This document shows, one piece after another, positions 22,598 to 31,159 of a stretch of DNA of 48,996 nucleotides (position 1 is the first letter of the stretch; each line of letters starts with the position of its first letter). The notes under the pieces were generated by a model. The model searched no databases. It was not told where the DNA came from and saw nothing but the letters and a program-made list of their open reading frames with translations. Both the position numbers and the translations under genes were made by a program. This stretch comes from a virus. Where the stretch lies: positions 1 to 48,996 of the IMG/VR virus record IMGVR_UViG_3300031785_001363. One strand, written 5' to 3'.

Positions 22598-22602
22598 TAT
22601 AT

Positions 22603-22631
22603 TTATAACATATATTGTATAGTCTTGTCAA
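22603..22631 (-). promoter_or_regulatory. Promoter of the tmRNA (TTGACA-17-TTATAA)
   Basis: -35 at 22626-22631, -10 at 22603-22608, spacing 17 bp; TATAAATA (22600-22607) overlaps the -10. Predicted start about 22596. Confidence 0.7.
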
Positions 22632-22878
22632 CCTGATATTTGAAAACTTGCAAATAAAAAATGTCTGTCACGATGTATGCAAATGATGTCCAAAATAAAC
22701 AAAGAACTCCTAACCGAATTCTTTCTTTTCTTTTGTGTATCCATAATTGGAACTCTGGATCATCTGATGCATAGAAGACAACCGGCCGACCGTGATACAG
22801 CCGACCGATTCCTTTATATGGTTGATATTTTTTATTTGGCTTTTCGTCTTTAAAGGTTTGACCACCTTTCATAGCCAT
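22603..22878 (-). CDS. Small membrane protein, unknown function
   Basis: 91 residues: a basic N-terminal half (KKYQPYKGIGRLYHGRPVVFY) and one or two membrane segments (LGVLCLFWTSFAYIVTDIFYLQ). The tmRNA promoter lies inside its 3' end. No family recognised. Confidence 0.55.
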   Translation of the reverse strand: MAMKGGQTFKDEKPNKKYQPYKGIGRLYHGRPVVFYASDDPEFQLWIHKRKERIRLGVLCLFWTSFAYIVTDIFYLQVFKYQVDKTIQYML

Positions 22879-22884
22879 TTTTAA

Positions 22885-23061
22885 TCACATATTGTTTTTC
22901 TTCTCTTGGATTTCCTTACGTCTTTCTTTTGTAAGTTTACCAAGGTCACCCAATGCTTTTCTAGCACGAGCCGCCGCGGCTTTCACACCTTTTGTTTCAA
23001 AAGATTCTTGCTCAGCCACATAATTATTAAATGCTTGAACAATTTGTTCATGTATACTCAT
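22885..23061 (-). CDS. Histone-like small basic DNA-binding protein
   Basis: 58 residues from ATG 23061 with AAAGGAG. GVKAAAARARKALGDLGKL followed by TKERRKEIQEKK is the recurring small histone-like (Hc1-like) pattern of T4-like and other phages: an Ala/Lys/Arg helix. Likely binds phage DNA. It follows the glutaredoxin/Sm-like genes. Confidence 0.72.
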   Translation of the reverse strand: MSIHEQIVQAFNNYVAEQESFETKGVKAAAARARKALGDLGKLTKERRKEIQEKKNNM

Positions 23062-23072
23062 ACTTATCTCCT

Positions 23073-23399
23073 TTAGTTTAGTTTTAAACCTGTGGTTGCT
23101 TCTAGATATTTTTTGTTTATATCTTCAATAGTTTTTGCAGTCGTTATAATTAGACTTGCATTAAACTTAATATCTGTACTTGTAGTGGTAAACATGTAAG
23201 GTGCCAACCCTATACCTTGTCCAGACATTACAACCATCATAGGTTTTTTTAGCTTGACATGTGAAGGTGTCTCCTCAACCAATCTACCAACAACTTCTTC
23301 TCCAGATGTTATTTTGATAGACACAGTATCACCTTCTTTGTAAACATTTTCTACTAGCATATGATTACCCGTGTCCTGAATTTGTAAATCCAGTGTCAT
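23073..23399 (-). CDS. Sm-like beta-barrel protein
   Basis: 108 residues. GDTVSIKITSGEEVVGRLVEETPSHVKLKKPM reads as strands 1-3 of an Sm/LSm barrel (V-I---GE-V-G---E----V-L), with a later ITTAKTIEDINKKYLEATTG helix. Such proteins in marine phages have no defined role; RNA binding is possible. Overlaps glutaredoxin by 35 bases. Confidence 0.55.
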   Translation of the reverse strand: MTLDLQIQDTGNHMLVENVYKEGDTVSIKITSGEEVVGRLVEETPSHVKLKKPMMVVMSGQGIGLAPYMFTTTSTDIKFNASLIITTAKTIEDINKKYLEATTGLKLN

Positions 23400-23619
23400 C
23401 GATGTACCTCATAAAGTCTTCGAATCCGCCTACATTTTGGCCATGTATTCTTATTTGCGGAAAAGTCCTGGCACCTGGAAATTTTTCTAATACATCTTCT
23501 CGAGTAAAATCTCGGTCAAGCTCTAAGTATGAAAAATCCCAATCACGACTTTCGCAATACATTTTAGCTTTTGTACAACTTGCACAATTTTGCTTTCCAT
23601 ATATTTCTATTCTTGTCAT
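23365..23619 (-). CDS. Glutaredoxin
   Basis: 84 residues. Active site CASC near residue 13-16, followed by the family cis-Pro TFPQIRIHG and GGFEDF. Reduces ribonucleotide reductase; overlaps nrdB by 4 bases (ATGA), so it is co-translated with its client enzyme. May also serve the Prx5 peroxiredoxin. Confidence 0.93.
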   Translation of the reverse strand: MTRIEIYGKQNCASCTKAKMYCESRDWDFSYLELDRDFTREDVLEKFPGARTFPQIRIHGQNVGGFEDFMRYIDDTGFTNSGHG

Positions 23620-24719
23620 AGTTCAAACCCTTTCAGGGCGTCTTTTGTTACGTCTTGTTTTATTCCGCCTACTATATAACTTTCTACTTCAGTTTCTTGT
23701 GGAGCAACTTGTAGTCCTGCACTACTCAACCAGTGTTGTGTCCAAGGAAGCGGATTATTATTTTGTGGTTGATCAAATATTGCATCATAGCCTAATGCTT
23801 TGAGTCTTCTATTAGCTATGTATTCAACGTATCTATGTAAAAGTTGTGCATTCAATCCTATCATAGAACCGTCTTTAAATAAGTATTCAGCCCAGGCTTT
23901 TTCTTCAGCTACACACTCACGCCACAAATCATATACTTCTTCTTCACATTCTTTTGCTATCTTTGCCATTTGTGGATCGTCTTTGCCTTGTTGCCATAGT
24001 TTCAAAACGTGTGTACTTAATGCTAAATGTTGTGCTTCATCTCTTGCGATGAGAGAGATAATTTTTGCACTGCCTTCCATTAATTTTAATTCTCCAAATC
24101 CAAAAGTACATGCAAAAGATACATAAAAACGTAATCCTTCTAGTATGTTTACAGTCATCATTGCAAGATATAATTTCTTTTTTACGTCTTTCATAGATCC
24201 TTGCTTTAGATGCATAAACTTGTCTGCGGTTTCATTGAAAGCATCATAATGCTTTGTAACACTTACTGCTCTTTCTAAAATCTTTTCATCATCTAATATA
24301 GTATCAAACACTTCACTAGGATCTGCATATACATTTTTCATAATATGTGTATAAGAACGACTATGAATAGTTTCAAAGAAGTCCCAAGTTACAATACAGC
24401 CTTCAAGTTCTGGTAATGATACATGGGGCAAAAAGGCTAAACATGGACCTCTGCCTTGCACTGAATCCAACAAAGTTTGATATTTTAAATTTGCAGTAAA
24501 AATATGTTTTTGTTCTGGTCTAAAGTTTGCATAATCTGCTCTGTCTTTTTGCAAACTAACTTCTTCAGGTCTCCAAAAATAACCTAACATAGTTTGATTT
24601 AATTTATCAAACACAGGAAATTTAAATACATCATATCTTTGAGTATTTTGATCTGCACCAAAAAACATGTTCTGCTTGGTGAAATCTACTTTGTCTTTAT
24701 TGAATACAGTTTTCGCCAT
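23616..24719 (-). CDS. nrdB: Ribonucleotide reductase class Ia, small subunit
   Basis: 367 residues. Diiron ligands and radical site are intact: Asp85 (LLDSVQG), Glu116 and His119 (FFETIHS), Tyr123 (SRSYTHI), each one residue beyond E. coli NrdB numbering; a second ligand set lies in ARDEAQHLALS. The C-terminus DALKGFEL can dock to NrdA. Supplies the tyrosyl radical for dNTP synthesis. Own promoter at 24738-24766, so it can be made independently of nrdA. Confidence 0.96.
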   Translation of the reverse strand: MAKTVFNKDKVDFTKQNMFFGADQNTQRYDVFKFPVFDKLNQTMLGYFWRPEEVSLQKDRADYANFRPEQKHIFTANLKYQTLLDSVQGRGPCLAFLPHVSLPELEGCIVTWDFFETIHSRSYTHIMKNVYADPSEVFDTILDDEKILERAVSVTKHYDAFNETADKFMHLKQGSMKDVKKKLYLAMMTVNILEGLRFYVSFACTFGFGELKLMEGSAKIISLIARDEAQHLALSTHVLKLWQQGKDDPQMAKIAKECEEEVYDLWRECVAEEKAWAEYLFKDGSMIGLNAQLLHRYVEYIANRRLKALGYDAIFDQPQNNNPLPWTQHWLSSAGLQVAPQETEVESYIVGGIKQDVTKDALKGFEL

Positions 24720-24737
24720 TTTTCATTCCTTTTTAAT

Positions 24738-24766
24738 AATGTAACATCAGATAAACACTGTGTCAA
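24738..24766 (-). promoter_or_regulatory. Sigma70-type promoter (TTGACA-17-TACATT) before nrdB
   Basis: -35 at 24761-24766 and -10 at 24738-24743, spacing 17 bp, between nrdA and nrdB. Confidence 0.65.
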
Positions 24767-24767
24767 C

Positions 24768-27080
24768 CTAAATAGTGCAGGCCTCACATTCTTCTTCGTC
24801 TTGCTGTTCCGCTGATATAGGTTGTGTATTTACCAATGGCTTCTCCTCTTCAACTTCACTAGGATCCGTTTTGAAGTCATAGGTGTTTTGATAATAACTT
24901 GTTTTCCAACCAAGTTTATATGTAGTTAACAAGTCCTTAATCATAACACTCATAGGTACTTCGTTATTTTCATACTGTGTTGGATTGTATGACCAGTTAC
25001 CTGATATTGCTTGATCAAAGAACTTTTGCATGACAGCAACAATATTAATATAGCCTTCGTTACTAGTCATTTCCCATAATAATGTATATTCATTTTTTAA
25101 GCTATGATACTGCGGAACAATCTGCTTAAGAGGCCCTTTTTTACTTTTCTTAACGGACAGGTATCCTCTAGGTGGCTCAATACCGTTTGTGGCATTCGAC
25201 ACAACGGAACTGCTCTCTGAAGGCATCTGTGCGGACAATGTGCTGTGCCGTAAACCGTGTGTTCGTATGTTCTCGCGAAGAGTATCCCAATCATATTTTA
25301 ACTTATGCGGAACAAGATTGTCCACATCCTTCTTATAAGTATCAATAGGTAGTATGCCATCACTATATTTAGTGCGGTTAAAATATTCACAAGCTCCTCT
25401 TTCTTCTGCTAATGTGTTACTAGCTTTAAGTAAGTAATATTGAAAAGCTTCTGATAAATCGTGTACATATTTCCATGCACGTTTACTATCATATGATACA
25501 CCTTGTTTTGCCAAATAATGTGCTAGTCCTATATATCCTATGCCTAAACTCCTTCTAGCTTTTGTGGACTTTTCTGCCGCTACAATAGGATATTTTTGAT
25601 AATCAATAATTTCTTCCAAAGCTCTTACAGCCAAATCACATAGATCTTCTAAATCATCTAATGATTTTATTACACCTACATTAATAGCACTGAGAATACA
25701 AAGTGCAATCTCACCATTATCATCATCGATGTGTTGCAATGGTTTTGTTGGTAATGTTATTTCTTGACATAGGTTACTCATGTATACAGGATCCTTAAAT
25801 GAACTATGTGAATTACAATGATCTACGTTCATTATATAGATACGTCCTGTTTCTGCACGTTCTTTTATTAGTGCAGAGAATAATTCCATTGCGTCAATAG
25901 ACTTTTTCTTGATACTTGTTTTTCTTTCGTAAGATTCGTATAATTCTTGAAACTTATCTGCATCTCCAAAATATGCTTCATATAATCCTGGCACATCATG
26001 TGGAGAAAAAAGTGTAATTTTACCTCCACTTAACAACCTTTCATACATAGTTTTATTCATCTGGATTGAATAATCTAACTTACGTACACGATTGTCTTCA
26101 GTACCTTTGTTATTTTTAAGTACAAGAATATCTTCAATCTCTTGATGCCAGAATGGAAAATGTGTCGTAGCACTTCCGCCACGTACACCATTTTGTGTGC
26201 AACAACGTACAGTTGATTCAAACTTTTTTAGAAAAGGAATGATACCTGTATGTGCTACTTCTCCTCCTCTGATTTTTGAGTTGACGCCTCTGATACGTCC
26301 TGCGTTAATACCGATACCAGCTCTTTGAGCCGTGTATCTACCGATGGACATGTCTGACGCAAAGATCGAATCAAGTGTGTCGTCACTATCAACGAGCACA
26401 CAACTGGCAAACTGCCTAACTGGAGTACGCACTCCGGCCATGACCGGCGTTGGTATGTTGAGTCTAAAAAGGGAGGTCGCATCGTAATATCTCCTTACAT
26501 AATATAACCTATCTTCTTTTGGATAATTTGCAAATAAAGTTGCCGCTATCATCATATACATATATTGTGGAGTTTCATACATCTCTCCGCTTGATCTATC
26601 TTGACAAAGATATTTGTCAACAACTTGTCTTAAGCCTGCATAGGTAAAATTTTCATCACGTTTATGATTAATCCATTTATCTAATTTTTCTAATTCGTCG
26701 TCTGTATATTTTTCTAAAATTTCTGGATCATACACTCCGTTATCAATATTAATATCAATAAGCTCTCGTAAAGGCAAAGTTTTATATTCGCCAAAAATTT
26801 CTTTGTATGTTGTGTAAAGTAAAAGTCTTGCCGCGGCATATTGATAATTAGGATTATCTAAGGAAATAAGATCATTTGCACTTTTTATTAATATTTCTTG
26901 TATTTCTGTCGAACTCATACCATCGTAGAACTGTATGTTAGCATTCATTTCTATTTGGCTACTGCTAACACCAGCTAACCCTGTACAGGCAAATTCAACT
27001 ACTTTATGGATTTTATCAATGTTTAATTCTTCTTTGTTTCCGTCTCTTTTAATAATATAAATGTTATTTCCGTTTGACAT
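24768..27080 (-). CDS. nrdA: Ribonucleotide reductase class Ia, large subunit
   Basis: 770 residues. An N-terminal ATP-cone (YIIKRDGNKEELNIDKIHK..) gives dATP feedback. Catalytic parts: VRQFASCVLVD (first active-site Cys), NLCQEITLPTK (Cys and Glu of the radical site), and the redox-shuttle pair at the very end, CEACTI. Reduces ribonucleoside diphosphates to deoxy forms with NrdB. An ATAAATA box and a GAGG site precede the ATG at 27080. Confidence 0.97.
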   Translation of the reverse strand: MSNGNNIYIIKRDGNKEELNIDKIHKVVEFACTGLAGVSSSQIEMNANIQFYDGMSSTEIQEILIKSANDLISLDNPNYQYAAARLLLYTTYKEIFGEYKTLPLRELIDINIDNGVYDPEILEKYTDDELEKLDKWINHKRDENFTYAGLRQVVDKYLCQDRSSGEMYETPQYMYMMIAATLFANYPKEDRLYYVRRYYDATSLFRLNIPTPVMAGVRTPVRQFASCVLVDSDDTLDSIFASDMSIGRYTAQRAGIGINAGRIRGVNSKIRGGEVAHTGIIPFLKKFESTVRCCTQNGVRGGSATTHFPFWHQEIEDILVLKNNKGTEDNRVRKLDYSIQMNKTMYERLLSGGKITLFSPHDVPGLYEAYFGDADKFQELYESYERKTSIKKKSIDAMELFSALIKERAETGRIYIMNVDHCNSHSSFKDPVYMSNLCQEITLPTKPLQHIDDDNGEIALCILSAINVGVIKSLDDLEDLCDLAVRALEEIIDYQKYPIVAAEKSTKARRSLGIGYIGLAHYLAKQGVSYDSKRAWKYVHDLSEAFQYYLLKASNTLAEERGACEYFNRTKYSDGILPIDTYKKDVDNLVPHKLKYDWDTLRENIRTHGLRHSTLSAQMPSESSSVVSNATNGIEPPRGYLSVKKSKKGPLKQIVPQYHSLKNEYTLLWEMTSNEGYINIVAVMQKFFDQAISGNWSYNPTQYENNEVPMSVMIKDLLTTYKLGWKTSYYQNTYDFKTDPSEVEEEKPLVNTQPISAEQQDEEECEACTI

Positions 27081-27099
27081 ATTTTTTCCTCGTATCCTA

Positions 27100-27106
27100 T
27101 ATTTAT
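27100..27106 (-). promoter_or_regulatory. ATAAATA promoter box before nrdA
   Basis: AATAAATATAGG about 20 bases before the nrdA start, overlapping the stop of the upstream gene. Confidence 0.45.
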
Positions 27107-27531
27107 TGTATATTATCCATTAGAAAAGATTTTTGAACAATTAAGTTTGTGGGTAACTGGTTCATTTGTAAAACCTCTCCGTCTGAAAAGCCAAGTACAT
27201 ATCCCTGAATAGTAAGATAATAATGTAGTGATGAATTTTTGTTATCTTTTGCAATATGTATCTCAAAAACTTCTCCTTTAAAACGTTCTGTTAACTGTAA
27301 AGTGTAACACATTCCTAGTATTATACAAAAATTACAGTATTGATTTTCATATACTAATTCCCAAGGCCCTGGCCAAATCTTTTTATTCCAAGGATCAGTA
27401 TTAATACTACATCTAGGAATACGATTGTAGAAGTCTACAACCTTTTGAAACGGATATTCATCCTTTTCTAGGCTTTGTCGAAACTCCGCCCATTCAAGGA
27501 GTCTATCCTCATATTGGCTAAGGCTGAACAT
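27103..27531 (-). CDS. Hypothetical protein following the tail fibre gene
   Basis: 142 residues, soluble; Trp-rich central motif (DPWNKKIWPGPWELVYEN), cysteines in QYCNFCIILGMCY and a beta-rich C-terminus. It starts at the base where the fibre gene stops, so it may be a fibre-assembly chaperone; that is inferred from position only. Confidence 0.6.
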   Translation of the reverse strand: MFSLSQYEDRLLEWAEFRQSLEKDEYPFQKVVDFYNRIPRCSINTDPWNKKIWPGPWELVYENQYCNFCIILGMCYTLQLTERFKGEVFEIHIAKDNKNSSLHYYLTIQGYVLGFSDGEVLQMNQLPTNLIVQKSFLMDNIQ

Positions 27532-29183
27532 TACACAAGGCTAGTTTTTCTATTGAGTACTCTAAACTTGAATTGTGTCGTGTCGTTGCTCGGCATTGTA
27601 CTTACTACTGTAACATCTATTGTGTCGTTTGTCAAGTCTGCATTTACATCTGCAATCGCCGCGGTGAATGAAATATTATCTTCATATGTAACATCTCCTG
27701 AATAATCATAATCGTCAGTGATATTTACTGTGGGTGTAGATCTTATTTCGGTTGTTATAGTCATTGTTCCAATTCTCTGCATTTCGTAAGTTTCGCTCAT
27801 CATCTGATATTCAATTATGAACGATTGATTTGCAAAGCCAGGCAGTCTAAATAATTTTGTTCCGCCTGTTTGTGATATTGAAAGACTATGTGTAAATCCG
27901 TCCGTATAATCTATTGTTCCTTGTATCTCTGGTACATACGGAGAAGAATTAATATTTGCCTGTGTATATGAAAGTGCTTCTGTTCTTGCAAAAAAATCAG
28001 ATACACTTTGGTTGCCTACTTTGTTAAATTTAATACATGAATATACTGGTTGTGCTTCAGTACCACCTTCATTTCCTACCAGTGTAAAACTATTTCCTTT
28101 GGAAGTATTATAAGTGCCGTTTTCTACCCAAATACCATATCTATTGATATTTGAAAAAACATTATTAGATATTAAAGTATTGACCGGTCCTGTAGATCTA
28201 CCAGTGGCAGGTGTGCTTAATGTCATATTCACACCTAAGTTAATTGCATTGCCACAATAATCAAAATGACATTTATCTATTACGGTATTATCAATATCAA
28301 AATTACTCATAATGCCATATGCCCAGTTTGTAATTTTACAATTTATAAATTTATTTTTGCTACTTTCAACTGATCCACTTAATGAATCCATTCTTACACC
28401 TGTGCTAGATGCAAAGTCTGCAGGAATAGTATCTGCAGTCTGCCAAGGTCCAATAATGTTTACATTTTCAAATACACTGTCTCTACAACTTTCTAAAAGC
28501 ATTCCTAAATTTGTTGTATTATTTTGCAATGTCAAGTCTTTTATTATAATTTCTCTTGCTTGATTGTTAAAAGTACTAGACGAATCGTTTGCATAACTAC
28601 CAGGTGTACTACTATCGTTGACTGTTTTAATTATAGGAAAGTTACCAGTCTGTCTAATTACTGTACGATCAGGCCCTGCGCCTTGTAAAATACAATAAGG
28701 TGGAATATTTATTGTTGCATCAATTATATAAATTCCAGGTTCTAAATTAAGCACTACTCTGCTTTGTTCACTTCCTTTTGTAGCAGAGTTTAAAAATAAT
28801 TGATCAATTGCCCTCTGTAATCCTACAGTTGCATTTTGGCTAGTGACTCCAGTCAATCCAAAAGCTCTTACACTTACGTTATCATCTAGTCTATCTTGTA
28901 ATGTTCGTTGTATAGGACTAACACTAGAACTGCCAGTCTGTATGTATGCATCATCTGTTCTGTACGTATATGTATCTGCTAGTGAAAATATGTTATCATA
29001 TTGCGTTAATACTTTTGTGTTACCTACTGCTGGCGACCCTTCACTTACAGAACCATTACCTATGTATAATTCTCTTGTATCAATAGCCCAACCAAGTTCT
29101 CCGCTGGCTAATTGTGGTAAACCAGACCCTTGGTTCTTTTGTCCTCTTCTTATTTGTATACGTGATATCTGTACAACGGCCAT
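27531..29183 (-). CDS. Tail fibre / spike protein with beta-helix
   Basis: 550 residues. The N-terminus IQIRRGQKNQGSGLPQLASG then ELGWAIDTRELYIGNGS is the fibre/tropism-determinant attachment motif shared by many T4-like phages. Residues about 100-380 show parallel beta-helix repeats (ENVNIIGPW, NKFINCKITNW, NTVIDKCHFDYCG, NTLISNNVFSN), as in pectate-lyase-like spikes that bind or cleave surface glycans. The C-terminal domain is a separate beta region. Late-type box upstream at 29208-29214 with AGGAG. Confidence 0.85.
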   Translation of the reverse strand: MAVVQISRIQIRRGQKNQGSGLPQLASGELGWAIDTRELYIGNGSVSEGSPAVGNTKVLTQYDNIFSLADTYTYRTDDAYIQTGSSSVSPIQRTLQDRLDDNVSVRAFGLTGVTSQNATVGLQRAIDQLFLNSATKGSEQSRVVLNLEPGIYIIDATINIPPYCILQGAGPDRTVIRQTGNFPIIKTVNDSSTPGSYANDSSSTFNNQAREIIIKDLTLQNNTTNLGMLLESCRDSVFENVNIIGPWQTADTIPADFASSTGVRMDSLSGSVESSKNKFINCKITNWAYGIMSNFDIDNTVIDKCHFDYCGNAINLGVNMTLSTPATGRSTGPVNTLISNNVFSNINRYGIWVENGTYNTSKGNSFTLVGNEGGTEAQPVYSCIKFNKVGNQSVSDFFARTEALSYTQANINSSPYVPEIQGTIDYTDGFTHSLSISQTGGTKLFRLPGFANQSFIIEYQMMSETYEMQRIGTMTITTEIRSTPTVNITDDYDYSGDVTYEDNISFTAAIADVNADLTNDTIDVTVVSTMPSNDTTQFKFRVLNRKTSLV

Positions 29184-29207
29184 TAAATGCTCCTAATTAA
29201 TTATTAG

Positions 29208-29214
29208 TATTTAT
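29208..29214 (-). promoter_or_regulatory. ATAAATAC late-type promoter box before the tail fibre gene
   Basis: ATAAATACTAATAATTAATT then AGGAG and ATG: box, leader and ribosome site in normal order, in front of a virion gene. Confidence 0.55.
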
Positions 29215-29882
29215 GCCGATAAGCTCTGTCGTATATTTTGGATTGTGTCGATCGGATCGCTTGACTCAGTAATAGATCTTCCAATAACCAAGAAATCTGC
29301 ACCAAGTTGCTGTCCTTCTTTAGGAGTTGTAACTCTTTTTTGGTCTTTTTTTGATTCATAGTTTTTTGTTTGTATTCCAGGACAAACTTTAATTAAATGA
29401 TTGTAAGGTTTTACAAATTTTATAGTTTTGATATCTAATGGACTACAAATTACACCAGCAAATTTATATTTTATCATTTTATCAATACTGGTTTCCCACA
29501 TTTGTTCCACAGTATTGTTATATAAAGCTGTTCTTTCTTGTTCGTCCCAACTTGTAAGATATGTTACTCCTAAAAGTTTTGTCATACTTGCGAATGGCTG
29601 TATTGCTTCAAATACACTTTCACTGTTTTGTGTGCAAATAGTTGCCATTGTTGCACCTTTGTCTACAATTTTTTGTAATACCTGTTTGACAGTGTTAGGT
29701 GTATCCCATAGTTTACAATCAATAAAAAGTTCGTTATCTTTTGTATAATCTTTTATATAAACACTTTGACTCCATAATGCATGGTTAATTTTAAATCCGT
29801 CTACTACGTCTCTAAGTTTAGCCGCCATTTCTAATGCATCTAAAGGATTTGTGTAATCTAGTGCAACTATAATTTTAGTCAT
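29211..29882 (-). CDS. pyrF: Orotidine 5'-phosphate decarboxylase
   Basis: 223 residues. The catalytic DxKxxD tetrad region is FIDCKLWDTPNTV (Asp55, Lys57, Asp60); the N-terminal strand IIVALDYTNP and the phosphate-binding GADFLVIGRSIT are also standard. It makes UMP from OMP. With the pyrD-like gene, prs and a phosphoribosyltransferase elsewhere in the window it suggests phage control of pyrimidine synthesis. It ends directly before the late-type box of the tail fibre. Confidence 0.95.
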   Translation of the reverse strand: MTKIIVALDYTNPLDALEMAAKLRDVVDGFKINHALWSQSVYIKDYTKDNELFIDCKLWDTPNTVKQVLQKIVDKGATMATICTQNSESVFEAIQPFASMTKLLGVTYLTSWDEQERTALYNNTVEQMWETSIDKMIKYKFAGVICSPLDIKTIKFVKPYNHLIKVCPGIQTKNYESKKDQKRVTTPKEGQQLGADFLVIGRSITESSDPIDTIQNIRQSLSA

Positions 29883-30103
29883 TAATATTCTTCCTTGTGT
29901 ATAGCACTTCTATAAAAAATATAATCTATTAGTACTACATTTATTAGTAAACCTACAGGAGTTAATGAAAAACCAAATAAAAATGGTAATATGAATAAAC
30001 AAAATGTTTGCCCCATACAGTATCTTACAGGCTTTATAGGTGTCCATTCTGTAAAACTTGGTGGAGGTCCTTTTTTCCTATAATCTTCAAACTCAAAATT
30101 CAT
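29882..30103 (-). CDS. Small membrane protein
   Basis: 73 residues with a Pro-rich N-terminus (YRKKGPPPSFTEWTPIKP) and a hydrophobic hairpin (FCLFILPFLFGFSLTPVGLLI then VVLIDYIFY). Start and stop each share one base with the neighbours. No family recognised. Confidence 0.6.
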   Translation of the reverse strand: MNFEFEDYRKKGPPPSFTEWTPIKPVRYCMGQTFCLFILPFLFGFSLTPVGLLINVVLIDYIFYRSAIHKEEY

Positions 30104-30795
30104 TAGGCATGTTTCTCATAATAATTGTATACCCTATTGTACCATTCATTACGCCACTCTTCATATTCATGAGGCCATACATCAAACTGTTGATATTGCA
30201 AATCACGTGAACACATGAAAACATGTCCTTCTTTAATACTTGTTCCGTAAATTTCATTATGGGCTTCTGCGTAAGCAACCAATTGAAGGTAATAATCTAT
30301 TACCCATTCTTCTTTCTTTGGTTTGTTAGTTTGCTTGAAATCCATAATGCAATCATTGCCCTTGTATTGTCCTACTAGATCAGTTGTACCTGCATACATA
30401 CTGGGCATATATAAATTTACTTCTGACCCCCATATTTGATTTACATCTTTCAATGCTTTGTTTTTTATCTCACCTGCCATTTTATGGGCTTGTTGGGCAT
30501 AAGGATTACTGCCAGGATTAGGCCAATCGCCTGTATCAATATAGTCTTCTAAATACTTGTGCATACGTGTGCCAACACCAGCCGCTTCTGTAGTAATCTC
30601 TTGGGCTTTTGCTTCTCCCACTCTCTTACGCCAATTGATTAAATGTGTTTTATCTTTTGTAGCATCTAGTATAGTAGTCACACTTGCGACAGCTTTTCCG
30701 TCAGGAGTCAGATATTTTCTTTTACCATCTATTTGTTTGCGTTCTATTGGATTATATGTAAATTTTTCACTTATCAGCGTCATGGGCATCTTCAT
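30103..30795 (-). CDS. PD-(D/E)XK exonuclease, Cas4/RecB-like
   Basis: 230 residues from ATG 30795; other in-frame starts (30825, 30783) are possible because the region overlaps the NifU-like gene. The nuclease core reads GVGTRMHKYLEDYI (conserved His), AGTTDLVGQYKGNDCIMDFK (Asp, Asp-x-Lys) and YYLQLVAYAEAHNEIYG (Gln/Tyr motif), the RecB-family order. Such enzymes in T4-like phages act on DNA ends during replication or host DNA breakdown. No cysteine cluster, so no Cas4-type Fe-S site. Confidence 0.83.
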   Translation of the reverse strand: MKMPMTLISEKFTYNPIERKQIDGKRKYLTPDGKAVASVTTILDATKDKTHLINWRKRVGEAKAQEITTEAAGVGTRMHKYLEDYIDTGDWPNPGSNPYAQQAHKMAGEIKNKALKDVNQIWGSEVNLYMPSMYAGTTDLVGQYKGNDCIMDFKQTNKPKKEEWVIDYYLQLVAYAEAHNEIYGTSIKEGHVFMCSRDLQYQQFDVWPHEYEEWRNEWYNRVYNYYEKHA

Positions 30796-31105
30796 ATTCG
30801 TCAAACTTCTCCATAAATGGGTCATGCATGTAATATGGGTCTACATTACTATTTGGATCATCTTCTGCTGAAATGGATTGTACTTCAGGAACATAATGTT
30901 TAATCATGTTCTCCACACCCAATTTCAGTGTAATAGTGCTACTTGCACAACCACTACATGCTCCACCTAGAATTAGATTGAGATGCCCGTCTTTATAATT
31001 TACAAAATCTATAACACCGCCGTGACTTGCCACCGCTGGCTTCACATTGGTTTCAATAAGATGCTTAATTTGCTCGATGATTTCTTCATCAGTTCTATCA
31101 GTCAT
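30767..31105 (-). CDS. NifU C-terminal-domain (Nfu-type) Fe-S scaffold
   Basis: 112 residues. KPAVASHGGVIDFVNYKDGH then GGACSGCASSTITLKLGVEN is the Nfu domain with its CxxC cluster site; an acidic tail (about 30 residues) is added. Nfu proteins carry 4Fe-4S clusters to client enzymes. A second Fe-S assembly-type protein, DUF59, lies at 42335-42655. Expressed from a near-consensus promoter at 31130-31158. Confidence 0.92.
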   Translation of the reverse strand: MTDRTDEEIIEQIKHLIETNVKPAVASHGGVIDFVNYKDGHLNLILGGACSGCASSTITLKLGVENMIKHYVPEVQSISAEDDPNSNVDPYYMHDPFMEKFDEYEDAHDADK

Positions 31106-31129
31106 AAAAAGGTTCTCCGTATGTTATAT

Positions 31130-31158
31130 ATACTACACGAATTTTATTTAATTGTCAA
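31130..31158 (-). promoter_or_regulatory. Sigma70-type promoter (TTGACA-17-TAGTAT)
   Basis: -35 at 31153-31158 and -10 at 31130-31135, spacing 17 bp, in front of the Nfu gene. Confidence 0.7.
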
Positions 31159-31159
31159 G

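Noticed and set aside
22395-22631. 78-codon frame treated as an ordinary gene
   Set aside because: It overlaps both tmRNA pieces, whose acceptor pairing and tag are much stronger evidence; kept only as a question about the intervening loop.
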